Shown: piece after piece, positions 39,723-48,231 of the stretch
How the letters are laid out: the number at the start of each line of letters is the position of its first letter
Position numbering within the stretch: position 1 is the first letter of the stretch
DNA from: Homoserinimonas sedimenticola
GTDB lineage: Bacteria > Actinomycetota > Actinomycetes > Actinomycetales > Microbacteriaceae
Assembly (NCBI RefSeq): GCF_026094475.1
Contig: NZ_JAPELL010000002.1
Location: 310,001 to 374,000 of the forward strand
Reading direction: 5' to 3'
Length of the DNA: 64,000 nt
Position numbers and translations under genes: made by a program
The notes under the pieces: model-generated
The model's database searches: none
What the model was told of the DNA's origin: nothing
Seen by the model: only the letters and a program-made list of their open reading frames with translations

Positions 39723-40595
39723 GTGACCGATTCGAACAACCCCACCCCCCAGACTCAGGGCAGTGCAGCCCAGGACGCGGAGGAGACCCAGGAGGGCCCC
39801 ATCCGCGCGACCGATCCTCTCGCCACAACGGCGAGCCAGGAGCAGATCACCGCCGAGATCGTCGAGATCGAGACGGAATACCGTAACGGTGTCGCGGCAG
39901 GCAAGCCGGTCGAGGAGCGCCCGCGCATCGACTACCCGCCCTACCGCAGCAGTCTCCTTCGCCACCCCACCAAGAGCCTCGCCCTTGCGGACCCCGAGAC
40001 GATTGAGCTCCACTCGCCCGCCTTCGGCCACCGGGATGTCTCCTGGGTCGAGTCCGATCTCACGATCCAGCACAACGGGGACCCCATCGGCGAGAGGATG
40101 GTCGTGACCGGCCGTCTGCTCGACGGTGACGGGCGCCCCGTGCCCGGGCAGCTGATCGAGGTGTGGCAGGCCAACTCGGCCGGGCGCTACGTGCACAAGC
40201 GCGATCAGCACCCCGCCCCTCTCGACCCCAACTTCACGGGAACGGGGCGCACCATCACGGACGAGAACGGCTGGTACCGCTTCCAGACCATCAAGCCCGG
40301 CCCATATCCCTGGCGCAATCACACCAACGCCTGGCGGCCCGCGCACATCCACTTCTCGGTCTTCGGCACCGCCATCACGCAGCGCATCGTGACCCAGATG
40401 TACTTCCCGAGCGACCCGCTCTTCGCTCTCGACCCGATCTACCAGTCGATCGTCGATCAGGACGCCAGGGACCGGCTCATCGCAACCTATGACCACTCGC
40501 TCACCTCGCCGGAGTGGGCGCTCGGCTACCGTTGGGATATTGTGCTCAACGGTTCGAAGCGCACGTGGACCGAGCCCGAGGAGGGTGATCACTGA
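39723..40595 (+). CDS. pcaH: Protocatechuate 3,4-dioxygenase beta subunit
   Basis: A 290-residue intradiol dioxygenase subunit carrying the catalytic Fe(III). Iron ligands are recognisable as the tyrosines in GWYRFQTIKPGPYPW and the two His of RPAHIHFSVFG. The first 55 residues are an acidic Thr/Glu/Gln-rich extension absent from Pseudomonas PcaH. It opens 3,4-dihydroxybenzoate to 3-carboxy-cis,cis-muconate with O2. The start is GTG 39723. It overlaps pcaG by one base. Confidence 0.96.
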   Translation: MTDSNNPTPQTQGSAAQDAEETQEGPIRATDPLATTASQEQITAEIVEIETEYRNGVAAGKPVEERPRIDYPPYRSSLLRHPTKSLALADPETIELHSPAFGHRDVSWVESDLTIQHNGDPIGERMVVTGRLLDGDGRPVPGQLIEVWQANSAGRYVHKRDQHPAPLDPNFTGTGRTITDENGWYRFQTIKPGPYPWRNHTNAWRPAHIHFSVFGTAITQRIVTQMYFPSDPLFALDPIYQSIVDQDARDRLIATYDHSLTSPEWALGYRWDIVLNGSKRTWTEPEEGDH

Positions 40596-41155
40596 TGACG
40601 ACGCTTGCTGCGACTCCAGGCCAGACGGTCGGACCCTTCTACGGCTATGCCCTGCCCTTCGAGGGCGGTGAGAGCCTCGTCGACCGAAGCCACCCGGCTG
40701 CCGTGCGCCTGTACGGCCGCGTCTTCGACGGCAACGGCGCGCCAATCCCTGACGCCCTCGTCGAGATCTGGCAGGCGGATGAGCAGGGGCGCGTTCCGGC
40801 AGCCGAGGGGTCCCTTCGCCGGGACGGCTACACGTTCACGGGCTTCGGGCGCGCCGCCGTCGATGACAACGGCATGTTCTCGTTCACGACGGTCGAACCG
40901 GGATCGACACGGGAGGGCGCGCTGCCATTCTTCAGCGTCATTGTGTTCGCCCGTGGTCTTCCCGACCGCCTCTACACACGCGTCTACCTTCCGGAGGCCG
41001 TCGACAGCATTGCGGATGACGCGTTCCTTTCCTCCCTGGGGGAGCGGGCGGCCACCCTCATCGCTCGTCGCGACGCGCGCGGGGACCTGGTGTTCGACAT
41101 CCATATGCAGGGCGATGACGAGACGGTGTTCCTCGAGCACCGGCAAAAGGACTGA
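40595..41155 (+). CDS. pcaG: Protocatechuate 3,4-dioxygenase alpha subunit
   Basis: A 186-residue partner of PcaH. It has the same intradiol dioxygenase fold (QTVGPFYGYALPF, LVEIWQADEQGR, RLYTRVYLPEA) but lacks the iron-binding His pair, as expected for the alpha subunit. Stop and start overlap with pcaH, supporting equimolar expression. Confidence 0.95.
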   Translation: MTTLAATPGQTVGPFYGYALPFEGGESLVDRSHPAAVRLYGRVFDGNGAPIPDALVEIWQADEQGRVPAAEGSLRRDGYTFTGFGRAAVDDNGMFSFTTVEPGSTREGALPFFSVIVFARGLPDRLYTRVYLPEAVDSIADDAFLSSLGERAATLIARRDARGDLVFDIHMQGDDETVFLEHRQKD

Positions 41156-41159
41156 CGGG

Positions 41160-42533
41160 GTGACGACACCGGCCGATGCCGCGGATCACGGCCTGCTGTC
41201 TCCCCAGTGGGCGGGCCTCGAGATCGCTCAGGTGACATCCGATGCCGCGATCGTGCACGCCATGCTCGACGTTGAGGTCGCTCTCGCCTGGGCGTGGGAG
41301 GAGCTCGGCTTCGCCCCGACGGGCACGGGGCAGACGGTGGCAGGCGTGCGGGAGGGCTTCGACGTCGATGTCGCCGAACTCGCCGCCCGGTCGCGTTCGG
41401 GCGGCAACCCCGTCATCCCGCTTGTGAAGGACCTGCGGTCTGCCGTCGCCGAGACGGATGCCGCGGCATCCGTGTGGGTGCACCGGGGCGCGACCAGCCA
41501 GGACATCCTTGACACGGCGCTCATGCTCGTGGCCTCGCGCGCCATCCGGCAGATGCGGCGGGACGCCCGTGCGACCGTCGAGTCGCTCGTGACCCTCGCC
41601 GAGACGCACCGCGACACGCTCATGGTGTCGCGTACCCTGACGCAGCACGGTGTGCCGAGCACCTTCGGGGTCAAGGCGGCGGGCTGGCTGGCGGGGGTTG
41701 TGCGCGCCGCAGCCGCGCTCGAGCGCAGCCACGACGCCCTTCCCGTGCAGTGGGGCGGGGCGGGCGGCACGCTTTCGGCCTACGCCGTCATCGGTGGGGA
41801 GGGGACGGGCCTGCGTGTCGCCTCCCTCGTGGCGGAGAGGCTCGGACTCGCAGACAGCGTCCCGTGGCAGACCCAGCGCGCGCCCGTCGTCGAGCTCGGA
41901 GCGACTCTCGCTCAACTCGCGGGCGCGCTGGGCAAGATCGCGGTCGATGTGCTGCTTCTCGCGCGGCCCGAGCTCGGCGAACTGGGGGAGCCGAGTGCGG
42001 CGGGCCGGGGTGGCTCCTCGGCGATGCCGCAGAAACAGAATCCGGTCCTGAGCGTGCTGATTCACTCGGCCGCACGGCAGGCTCCTGGTCTCGCGGCGGA
42101 ACTGCAGCGCAGCGCACTCGCGGTCGACGAGCGCCCCGAGGGGGCGTGGCACGCTGAGTGGCAGGCCCTGCGTCAGCTGCTGCGACTCGGGGGCGGGGCG
42201 GCCGAGGCGGCCGCGGAGTTGACGGGAGGTCTTCGGGTGTACCCGGAGGCGATGCGGCACAATCTGGGGATGAGCGGGCCCCTGGTCGTGAGCGAGCGGC
42301 TCATGATCGAGTACGGCCCCCGGCTCGGGCGCGATCGGCTTCAGGAGCTCGTGACGCGTGCCGCCGGTGACGCAGACGCCGATCTGGGTGCGCTCCTGCG
42401 TGCGGAGCCGGAGCTCGCGGAGGTCTCCGACTCGGCGCTCGCCGAATCCCTCGATCCCGCGCACTACCTTGGCGACGCCCGACTCATCGTTGATCGGGTC
42501 GTTGCGGGAGTGCGTGAGGGAGGCGAGGCATGA
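41160..42533 (+). CDS. pcaB: 3-carboxy-cis,cis-muconate cycloisomerase
   Basis: A 457-residue member of the fumarase/argininosuccinate lyase superfamily that cyclises 3-carboxymuconate to 4-carboxymuconolactone. Superfamily signature GGSSAMPQKQNPV is near residue 285, and the His/Thr loop GATSQDILDTALML is present. The start GTG at 41160 follows the pcaG stop by four bases; earlier starts are in the pcaG overlap. Confidence 0.94.
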   Translation: MTTPADAADHGLLSPQWAGLEIAQVTSDAAIVHAMLDVEVALAWAWEELGFAPTGTGQTVAGVREGFDVDVAELAARSRSGGNPVIPLVKDLRSAVAETDAAASVWVHRGATSQDILDTALMLVASRAIRQMRRDARATVESLVTLAETHRDTLMVSRTLTQHGVPSTFGVKAAGWLAGVVRAAAALERSHDALPVQWGGAGGTLSAYAVIGGEGTGLRVASLVAERLGLADSVPWQTQRAPVVELGATLAQLAGALGKIAVDVLLLARPELGELGEPSAAGRGGSSAMPQKQNPVLSVLIHSAARQAPGLAAELQRSALAVDERPEGAWHAEWQALRQLLRLGGGAAEAAAELTGGLRVYPEAMRHNLGMSGPLVVSERLMIEYGPRLGRDRLQELVTRAAGDADADLGALLRAEPELAEVSDSALAESLDPAHYLGDARLIVDRVVAGVREGGEA

Positions 42534-43303
42534 CGCGGCCGACACTGGCGGGATTGCGGGTCGAGGGCAGCGCAGGTCCCGCGCTCGTGCTCGGGCAGTC
42601 GCTTGGCACTTCTTCCCTCCTGTGGGACCGCGCCATCCCACTCCTGAGGGAACACTTCGCGGTGCTCAGCGTCGACCTTCCGGGGCACGGCGAGTCGCCC
42701 GCGGCGCGCGAGCCCTTCACGGTCGGGGAGCTGGCGGATGCGGTGGTGGCGACCGCCACGGAGGCACGAATCGACCGCTTCTTCTACGCGGGGGTCTCGC
42801 TCGGAGGCCAGGTCGCGTTGGAACTGGCGCTGCGGCATCCGGACCGCGTCGAGGGCGTGGCGGTCATCTGCTCGGCGGCGAAGATCGGTTCCGAGGACGC
42901 CTGGCGAGAGCGCGCAGCGACGGTGCGTCGCCAGGGCACCCCTGTCATGGTGGAGGGTTCCGCGCAGCGTTGGTTCGCTCCCGGATTCATCGAGGCTCAG
43001 CCGGATGTCGCGGGGGCGCTCCTGCGGTCTCTCGCTTTCGCCGACGACGAGAGCTACGCGTTGTGCTGCGAGGCGCTCGCCGGGAGTGACGTTCGCCCGA
43101 GGCTCTCGGAGATCGCGGTTCCCGTGCTGGCGCTGTGGGGGCAGCACGACCCTGTCGTGAGCGTCGAGCAGGCGCGCGCGGTCGCGGAGTCCGTTGCGAA
43201 TGGCAGAGGTATCGAGATCGCGGGAGCGGGGCATTTGGCTCCCGCCGAGAACCCCGAGGCCGTTGCGGCGGCCCTCATCGACAGCTTTCGTGAAAGGCAG
43301 TGA
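42530..43303 (+). CDS. pcaD: 3-oxoadipate enol-lactonase
   Basis: A 257-residue alpha/beta hydrolase that opens 3-oxoadipate enol-lactone to 3-oxoadipate. The nucleophile is in GVSLGGQ, the acid in WGQHDPVVS, and the His in AGAGHLAPAENPE. It overlaps pcaB by ATGA. It is a separate gene, not fused to pcaC. Confidence 0.93.
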   Translation: MTRPTLAGLRVEGSAGPALVLGQSLGTSSLLWDRAIPLLREHFAVLSVDLPGHGESPAAREPFTVGELADAVVATATEARIDRFFYAGVSLGGQVALELALRHPDRVEGVAVICSAAKIGSEDAWRERAATVRRQGTPVMVEGSAQRWFAPGFIEAQPDVAGALLRSLAFADDESYALCCEALAGSDVRPRLSEIAVPVLALWGQHDPVVSVEQARAVAESVANGRGIEIAGAGHLAPAENPEAVAAALIDSFRERQ

Positions 43304-43304
43304 C

Positions 43305-43706
43305 ATGACGAAGGACAGCCGCAGCAACCAGGAGAGCTATGACGAGGGCATGGCCGTGCGCCGTCAGGTGCTCGGCGCGAACCACGTCGATCGCGCGACG
43401 GAGGGGATCACGGCGGCGACCGCCGACTTTCAGGATCTCATCACGCGTTACGCGTGGGGGGAGATCTGGACGCGCCCCGGCATCGACCGGCGCATGCGCA
43501 GCGCCGTCACGCTCACGGCACTCATCGCGCACGGCCACCTGGAGGAGCTCGCGATGCACTTGCGCGCGGCGCAGCGCAATGGGCTCTCCCGAGAGGAGAT
43601 CGTCGAGGTCGTGCTGCAGTCGGCGATCTACTGCGGCGTGCCGTCGGCCAATTCCGCCTTCGCCGTCGTGAAGCGCGTCTTCGAGGAGGACCCGCCCACC
43701 GACTGA
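43305..43706 (+). CDS. pcaC: 4-carboxymuconolactone decarboxylase
   Basis: A 133-residue AhpD-fold decarboxylase forming 3-oxoadipate enol-lactone. The family segments GEIWTRPGIDRRMRSAVTL and the C-terminal IYCGVPSANSAF are present. One base separates it from the pcaD stop. It ends the pcaHGBDC unit; the later steps (CoA transferase pcaIJ, thiolase pcaF) are not in this window. Confidence 0.94.
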   Translation: MTKDSRSNQESYDEGMAVRRQVLGANHVDRATEGITAATADFQDLITRYAWGEIWTRPGIDRRMRSAVTLTALIAHGHLEELAMHLRAAQRNGLSREEIVEVVLQSAIYCGVPSANSAFAVVKRVFEEDPPTD

Positions 43707-43724
43707 TCCCGGAGCGGGTCATAC

Positions 43725-43753
43725 TTGCGCTCCCGTCGCCACACCGATAGTTT
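43725..43753 (+). promoter_or_regulatory. Promoter of the importer operon
   Basis: TTGCGC (43725-43730), 17 bases and TAGTTT (43748-43753) make a plausible -35/-10 pair. The start of transcription would be near 43760, about 95 bases ahead of the lipoprotein start. Confidence 0.5.
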
Positions 43754-43768
43754 CAATTCGCAATCATT

Positions 43769-43802
43769 GTTTGCCTGGAGAACATTTGTTCGCCAGGCGA
43801 AC
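43769..43802. promoter_or_regulatory. Tandem palindromic operators downstream of the importer promoter
   Basis: GTTTGCCTGGAGAAC (43769-43783) and GTTCGCCAGGCGAAC (43788-43802) are two copies of one 15-base palindrome, 19 bases apart centre to centre. The second is perfect (7+1+7); the first differs at three positions. A half site AGGCGAAC follows at 43823-43830. GTTCGC/GCGAAC arms are of the kind bound by IclR-family dimers. Confidence 0.65.
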
Positions 43803-43853
43803 GGATGCCGCGGCTCGCGGCGAGGCGAACGACACGCACAACGGAGTGGTGAC

Positions 43854-44840
43854 ATGAGCGCTAGGTCTATCGCAGGGATCGGTCTCGTCGGCCTGCTCGC
43901 ACTCACTGGGTGCAGCGGAGGCGCGGACGGCGAGGACGTCGCCGGCGGCGAAGGGGACCTCATCCCGGTCAGCGTCGCCGTCATCCCCATCGCCGATACT
44001 GCCCCGCTCTGGCTCGGCGTCGATCAGGGCTTCTTCGAGGACGAGGGTCTCGACCTCACGATCGAGACGGCGGGCGGCGGTGCCGCGATCGTTCCCGGCG
44101 TCGTGAGCGGCGACTTCGACTTCGGGTTCAGCAACTACGTCTCGCTCATGTTCGCGAACAGCCAGTTCGGGGCCGATTCGCCCATGAGCATGACGGTCGT
44201 CGCCAATGGCGTGACGGCGAGCGAGGACCTCGAGAGGGACTTCGGCTCCGTCGTCGTTCGTGCAGATTCCGACATCGAGACCGCCGCCGACCTCTCGGGC
44301 CGCTCCGTCTCGGTCAACACCCTGGCGAATATCGGGGATAGCACGGTGAGTTACATCGTCGAGGAGGATGGTGGCGACCCCTCGGCAATCGACTTCGTCG
44401 AGGTCGGCTTCCCGGATGCGCCCGCCGCGCTCGAGAACGCGGAAATCGACGCGGCGTGGATCGTCGAGCCATTCCTCACGCAGGCGGTTGACGCGGGGGC
44501 CAGGATCCTCTTCTCCAACTTCAACGGTTTCGACCCCGAGCTCGACATCGCCGGTTACTTCACGAGCGGGCAGACCCTGCAGGAGAGCCCCGAGGTAGTC
44601 GAGGCGTTCCGCGCCGCCATGAACCGCTCGTTGCAGTACGCGGAGGACAATCCCGACGAGGTAAGGCGCATCCTCAGCACCTACACGGAGATCAGCCCCG
44701 AGCTCATCGAGGAGATCGCTTTGCCGCGCTTCCGCGCCGAGGTCGACCTCGACGCGGCGCAGAAGCTCGCGGATGCCGCGGTGAAGTTCAGTGGGCTCGA
44801 AACCGCGCCCGATCTCGACAGCTTCTTCGTTCTGGAATGA
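43854..44840 (+). CDS. ABC importer substrate-binding lipoprotein (NMT1/SsuA-like)
   Basis: A 328-residue lipoprotein (lipobox LTGC) of the NMT1/THI5/SsuA-like periplasmic-binding family. Typical segments: WLGVDQGFFEDEGLDLTI near residue 60 and the DAAWIVEPFLTQA segment. Such proteins bind sulfonates, nitrate, thiamine precursors or aromatic acids. Gene context (pca genes and a PcaR-like regulator) favours an aromatic acid, but that is inference. GGAGTGG before the ATG is the ribosome site. Confidence 0.9.
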   Translation: MSARSIAGIGLVGLLALTGCSGGADGEDVAGGEGDLIPVSVAVIPIADTAPLWLGVDQGFFEDEGLDLTIETAGGGAAIVPGVVSGDFDFGFSNYVSLMFANSQFGADSPMSMTVVANGVTASEDLERDFGSVVVRADSDIETAADLSGRSVSVNTLANIGDSTVSYIVEEDGGDPSAIDFVEVGFPDAPAALENAEIDAAWIVEPFLTQAVDAGARILFSNFNGFDPELDIAGYFTSGQTLQESPEVVEAFRAAMNRSLQYAEDNPDEVRRILSTYTEISPELIEEIALPRFRAEVDLDAAQKLADAAVKFSGLETAPDLDSFFVLE

Positions 44841-44919
44841 CCCGCCGCTCGGCGAACGCCGTGCACCCCCCACCAGCTCGACACACCCTGCACCACCTCG
44901 ATGATGAGAGAGATGTAAC

Positions 44920-45747
44920 GTGACAGCAGCCCAATCCCCGCCCGCCACACGGCGCAGCATCCCCTGGAACCAGCACCCGATCGCCAGCCCGATGCTGGGA
45001 ATCGCGGGCATCCTCCTCTTCCTCGCCGTATGGGAGCTCGCATCCCGCACGGGGATTGTGAACCCACGCTTCCTCCCTCCCGCGAGTGAGGTGCTTCTGC
45101 AGCTCGGTCGCAACTTCGTCTCCGCCGACTTCTGGACAGCGGTGGGCCAGACAATGACGAGCTGGGCGATCGGCCTCGCGATCGCCGCTGCCGCCGCGAC
45201 CGTGATCGGCTTCATCATCGGCGGCAGCGACTTCCTCCGGCGTGCCACCCACACGACGATCGAGTTCCTCCGCCCGATCCCCTCGGTCGCGCTCATCCCG
45301 CTCGCCGTGCTTCTCTTCGGCGTGAGCATCGAGTCGTCACTCCTCCTCATCGTCTACGCCTCGTTCTGGCAGATCCTGATCCAGGTGCTCTACGGAACGG
45401 CGGATGTCGACAACGTTGCAATGGACACGGCGAGGAGCTACGGCCTCGGTTGGTGGGCCCGCGTGCGGCACGTCGTCTGGCCGACGACACTGCCGTACCT
45501 CATCACGGGCCTGCGGCTCGGCGCCGCGGTCGCTCTCGTGCTGGCGATCACGGCCGAGCTCGTGATCGGCACAGAGGGGCTCGGCAAGCAGATCGAGCTC
45601 AACCGCTCGGGAGGCAGCGTCGTGCCCATGTACGCCCTTGTCATCGCGACAGGCCTCATCGGGGTCGTGATCAACATCGGGATGCGATTTGTGGAGCGTC
45701 GCGCGCTGCGCTGGCACTCCTCTGTGAGAGGGGATGTGGCGGTATGA
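44920..45747 (+). CDS. ABC importer permease 1
   Basis: A 275-residue permease of the SsuC/TauC type with six predicted helices. The cytoplasmic EAA loop for ATPase contact reads YGLGWWARVRHVVWPTTLPY. The start is GTG 44920. It overlaps the second permease by ATGA. Confidence 0.93.
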   Translation: MTAAQSPPATRRSIPWNQHPIASPMLGIAGILLFLAVWELASRTGIVNPRFLPPASEVLLQLGRNFVSADFWTAVGQTMTSWAIGLAIAAAAATVIGFIIGGSDFLRRATHTTIEFLRPIPSVALIPLAVLLFGVSIESSLLLIVYASFWQILIQVLYGTADVDNVAMDTARSYGLGWWARVRHVVWPTTLPYLITGLRLGAAVALVLAITAELVIGTEGLGKQIELNRSGGSVVPMYALVIATGLIGVVINIGMRFVERRALRWHSSVRGDVAV

Positions 45748-46511
45748 GCCTCGCCAAGCGCTTGGCCTACTTCGTGGGCCTTCCGATCCTGCTTCTGGTG
45801 CTCTGGTGGGCGCTCACGATCGGCAACACCAACTTCTTCGTGCCCAAGCCGCTCCAGCTCTTCGAGATCTTCGGCGATGTCTGGTTCGGTGACCGGCTCG
45901 TGACCGACGTGCTCCCGAGCATCGGGCGCCTGCTGGCGGGCGTCGCGATCTCGATCGTGCTGGGGATCGTGCTCGGCATCGTGATCGGCTCCGTGCGCCT
46001 GCTTCGCCAGCTCACGGAACCGTCGCTCGAGTTCCTGCGCGCGATTCCGCCGCCCGTGCTGATCCCCGTACTCGCCCTCATCATCGGAATCAATGACCAG
46101 ATGAAGGTCGCTGTCATCATCTTCGGCTGTATCTGGCCCGTGCTGCTCAACACGATCGAGGGTGTGCGCGCGGTCGACCCCGTGCTCAACGACACCTGCA
46201 GTGTCTACGGCATCTCAGGGGGAGCGAGGATGCGTTACCTGGTGCTTCGCTCGGCGAGCCCGCAGATCATGACGGGCATCCGGCAGTCGCTCTCGATCGG
46301 GCTCATCCTGATGGTGATCTCGGAGATGTTCGGATCCTCTTCGGGCCTTGGCTATGCCATCGTGCAGTTCCAGCGCACCTTCTCGGTGCCCGAGATGTGG
46401 ACGGGCATAATCCTGCTCGGACTCCTGGGCGTCGCCCTATCCCTTGTTTTCCAGTTCACCGAGAAGCGGGTCCTCCGCTGGTACCACGGCCTGAGAGAGG
46501 TTGACCGATGA
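45744..46511 (+). CDS. ABC importer permease 2
   Basis: A 255-residue permease homologous in plan to permease 1, with the EAA loop YGISGGARMRYLVLRSASPQ. Two different permeases imply a heterodimeric channel, unlike the homodimeric SsuC. It overlaps the ATPase gene by ATGA. Confidence 0.93.
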   Translation: MSLAKRLAYFVGLPILLLVLWWALTIGNTNFFVPKPLQLFEIFGDVWFGDRLVTDVLPSIGRLLAGVAISIVLGIVLGIVIGSVRLLRQLTEPSLEFLRAIPPPVLIPVLALIIGINDQMKVAVIIFGCIWPVLLNTIEGVRAVDPVLNDTCSVYGISGGARMRYLVLRSASPQIMTGIRQSLSIGLILMVISEMFGSSSGLGYAIVQFQRTFSVPEMWTGIILLGLLGVALSLVFQFTEKRVLRWYHGLREVDR

Positions 46512-47377
46512 GCAACACCACCACGAAGACGAACCGCGGCCCCAAGACGGGTGTGATCGAGGTGCCCGAGGATGTCGCGCTCTCGGTGCAGCACCTGAAG
46601 AAGGTGTACCAGACCGATGGGGGAGAGATCGAGGCGGTCCGCGACCTGCACTTCGACATCAGGGCGGGGGAGTTCGTCTGCCTCGTCGGCCCGTCGGGCG
46701 CGGGCAAGACCACCCTTCTCAAGTGCATCGCCGGGCTGCTCGCGCCCACGTCAGGCCTCGTCGCGCTCGACGGACGGCTTGTGACGGGCCCGCCCAAGGG
46801 GCTCGCGGTCGTGTTCCAGGAGTACGGTCGCAGCCTCTTCCCGTGGATGAACATTCGCGACAATGTCGAGCTGCCCCTCAAGAACCAGGGAGTCGCCAAG
46901 GACGAGCGCGACCGGCTGGTGGACGACGCCCTTGAGGCAGTCGGGCTCGCTCATGTGCCGAAGAGCTACCCGTGGCAGCTCTCGGGCGGTATGCAGCAGC
47001 GCGTCGCGATCGCCCGCGCGATCGCCTACCAGCCCAAGGTGCTGCTGATGGATGAGCCCTTCGCCGCCGTCGACGCTCAGACGAGGGCCGACCTCGAAGA
47101 CCTCGTGCGGCGCGTGTGGAAGCGGCTGGGCATCACGGTCCTCTTCGTCACCCACGATATCGACGAGTCGGTCTATCTCGGCGAGCGCGTGGTCGTGCTG
47201 TCGAGCTCGCCGACCGTCGTGCAGGAGGACCTCACAATCGACCTTCCGGCCGACCGTGACCAGCTCGAGACGCGATCCATGGCGCGCTTCACCGAGCTGC
47301 GCGGCCACGTCTACGAGCAGATCCAGCGGGCAAAGGCCGAGGCGCCGAACAGGACCTCGTCCACGCCGACCGTGTAG
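46508..47377 (+). CDS. ABC importer ATP-binding protein
   Basis: A 289-residue SsuB/TauB-type ATPase. Walker A GPSGAGKTTLLKC, signature LSGGMQQRVAIARAI and Walker B KVLLMDEPFAAVD are intact, with switch histidine in FVTHDIDESVYLG. The last ~60 residues extend beyond the core. Confidence 0.95.
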   Translation: MSNTTTKTNRGPKTGVIEVPEDVALSVQHLKKVYQTDGGEIEAVRDLHFDIRAGEFVCLVGPSGAGKTTLLKCIAGLLAPTSGLVALDGRLVTGPPKGLAVVFQEYGRSLFPWMNIRDNVELPLKNQGVAKDERDRLVDDALEAVGLAHVPKSYPWQLSGGMQQRVAIARAIAYQPKVLLMDEPFAAVDAQTRADLEDLVRRVWKRLGITVLFVTHDIDESVYLGERVVVLSSSPTVVQEDLTIDLPADRDQLETRSMARFTELRGHVYEQIQRAKAEAPNRTSSTPTV

Positions 47378-47389
47378 AGGTCGGTCGAG

Positions 47390-48229
47390 GTGACCCTGGC
47401 TGGGCAGGCGCCCACGGCGGATGCGGCGGACGAGGCAGCGCCAGCCGCCGTCGGCGTGCAGTCGCTCGTGCGCGGCCTCGCGGTGATCCGCGCCTTCGAC
47501 GCCGAGCATCCGGAGATGAGCTTGAGCGAGGTCGCGCGGCGGACAGGGCTCACCCGCGCGACCGCCCGCCGCTTTCTCCTCACGCTCTGCGAACTCGGCT
47601 ACGTTCGCACGGACGGCAAGGTCTTCGCCCTCACGGTGCGCGTGCTCGATCTCGGGTACAGCTACCTTTCGGGGCTGAGGCTGCAGGATCTCGCGATGCA
47701 GCATCTCGAGCGCCTCGCCGCCACTGTGCAGGAGACGACATCCGTATCGGTGCTCGACGGAACCGACATCGTCTATGTCGCTCGCGTGCCCACCAAGCGC
47801 ATCATGAGCATCGGCATCACGATCGGGACGCGCTTTCCCGCGCACGCGACCTCCATGGGGCGCGTGCTACTCGCGGCGCTGCCGCCCGAGGAGGTGGCCA
47901 CGCGCTACGCCTCGGTGCCGCTGGAACGCCGCACGAGCCGCACGATCGCGGCCCTCGCGGACCTGCTTGCCGAGCTCGAACGGGTGCGTGCGCAGGGCTG
48001 GTCGCTGACCGATCAGGAGCTGGAACACGGCCTGCGCTCCATGGCGATGCCGATCGCGGATGCTCAGGGGCGCGTCCTCGCCGCCGTCAACGTCTCCTCC
48101 CATGTGAGTACGCGGGACGCGGCATCCTTCAGGGCACTTGTCGCGGAGCCTCTCGCGGATGCCGTGCGCGGTATTGAGTCCGAACTCGCGCGCACGAGCG
48201 CCGTCTCGCGGCTCATGGCCTCCCACTGA
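47390..48229 (+). CDS. IclR-family regulator, PcaR-like
   Basis: A 279-residue IclR regulator. The HTH (LSEVARRTGLTRATARRFLL), followed by the LDLGYSYLSGLRLQDLA linker and the effector domain (TRFPAHATSMGRVLLA), matches the PcaR/PcaU type that responds to protocatechuate or beta-ketoadipate in other bacteria. The first 25 residues are an Ala-rich extension. It sits 12 bases after the ATPase gene, so it is probably the last gene of the importer operon. It is a candidate binder of the tandem palindromes at 43769-43802. Confidence 0.88.
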   Translation: MTLAGQAPTADAADEAAPAAVGVQSLVRGLAVIRAFDAEHPEMSLSEVARRTGLTRATARRFLLTLCELGYVRTDGKVFALTVRVLDLGYSYLSGLRLQDLAMQHLERLAATVQETTSVSVLDGTDIVYVARVPTKRIMSIGITIGTRFPAHATSMGRVLLAALPPEEVATRYASVPLERRTSRTIAALADLLAELERVRAQGWSLTDQELEHGLRSMAMPIADAQGRVLAAVNVSSHVSTRDAASFRALVAEPLADAVRGIESELARTSAVSRLMASH

Positions 48230-48231
48230 AC

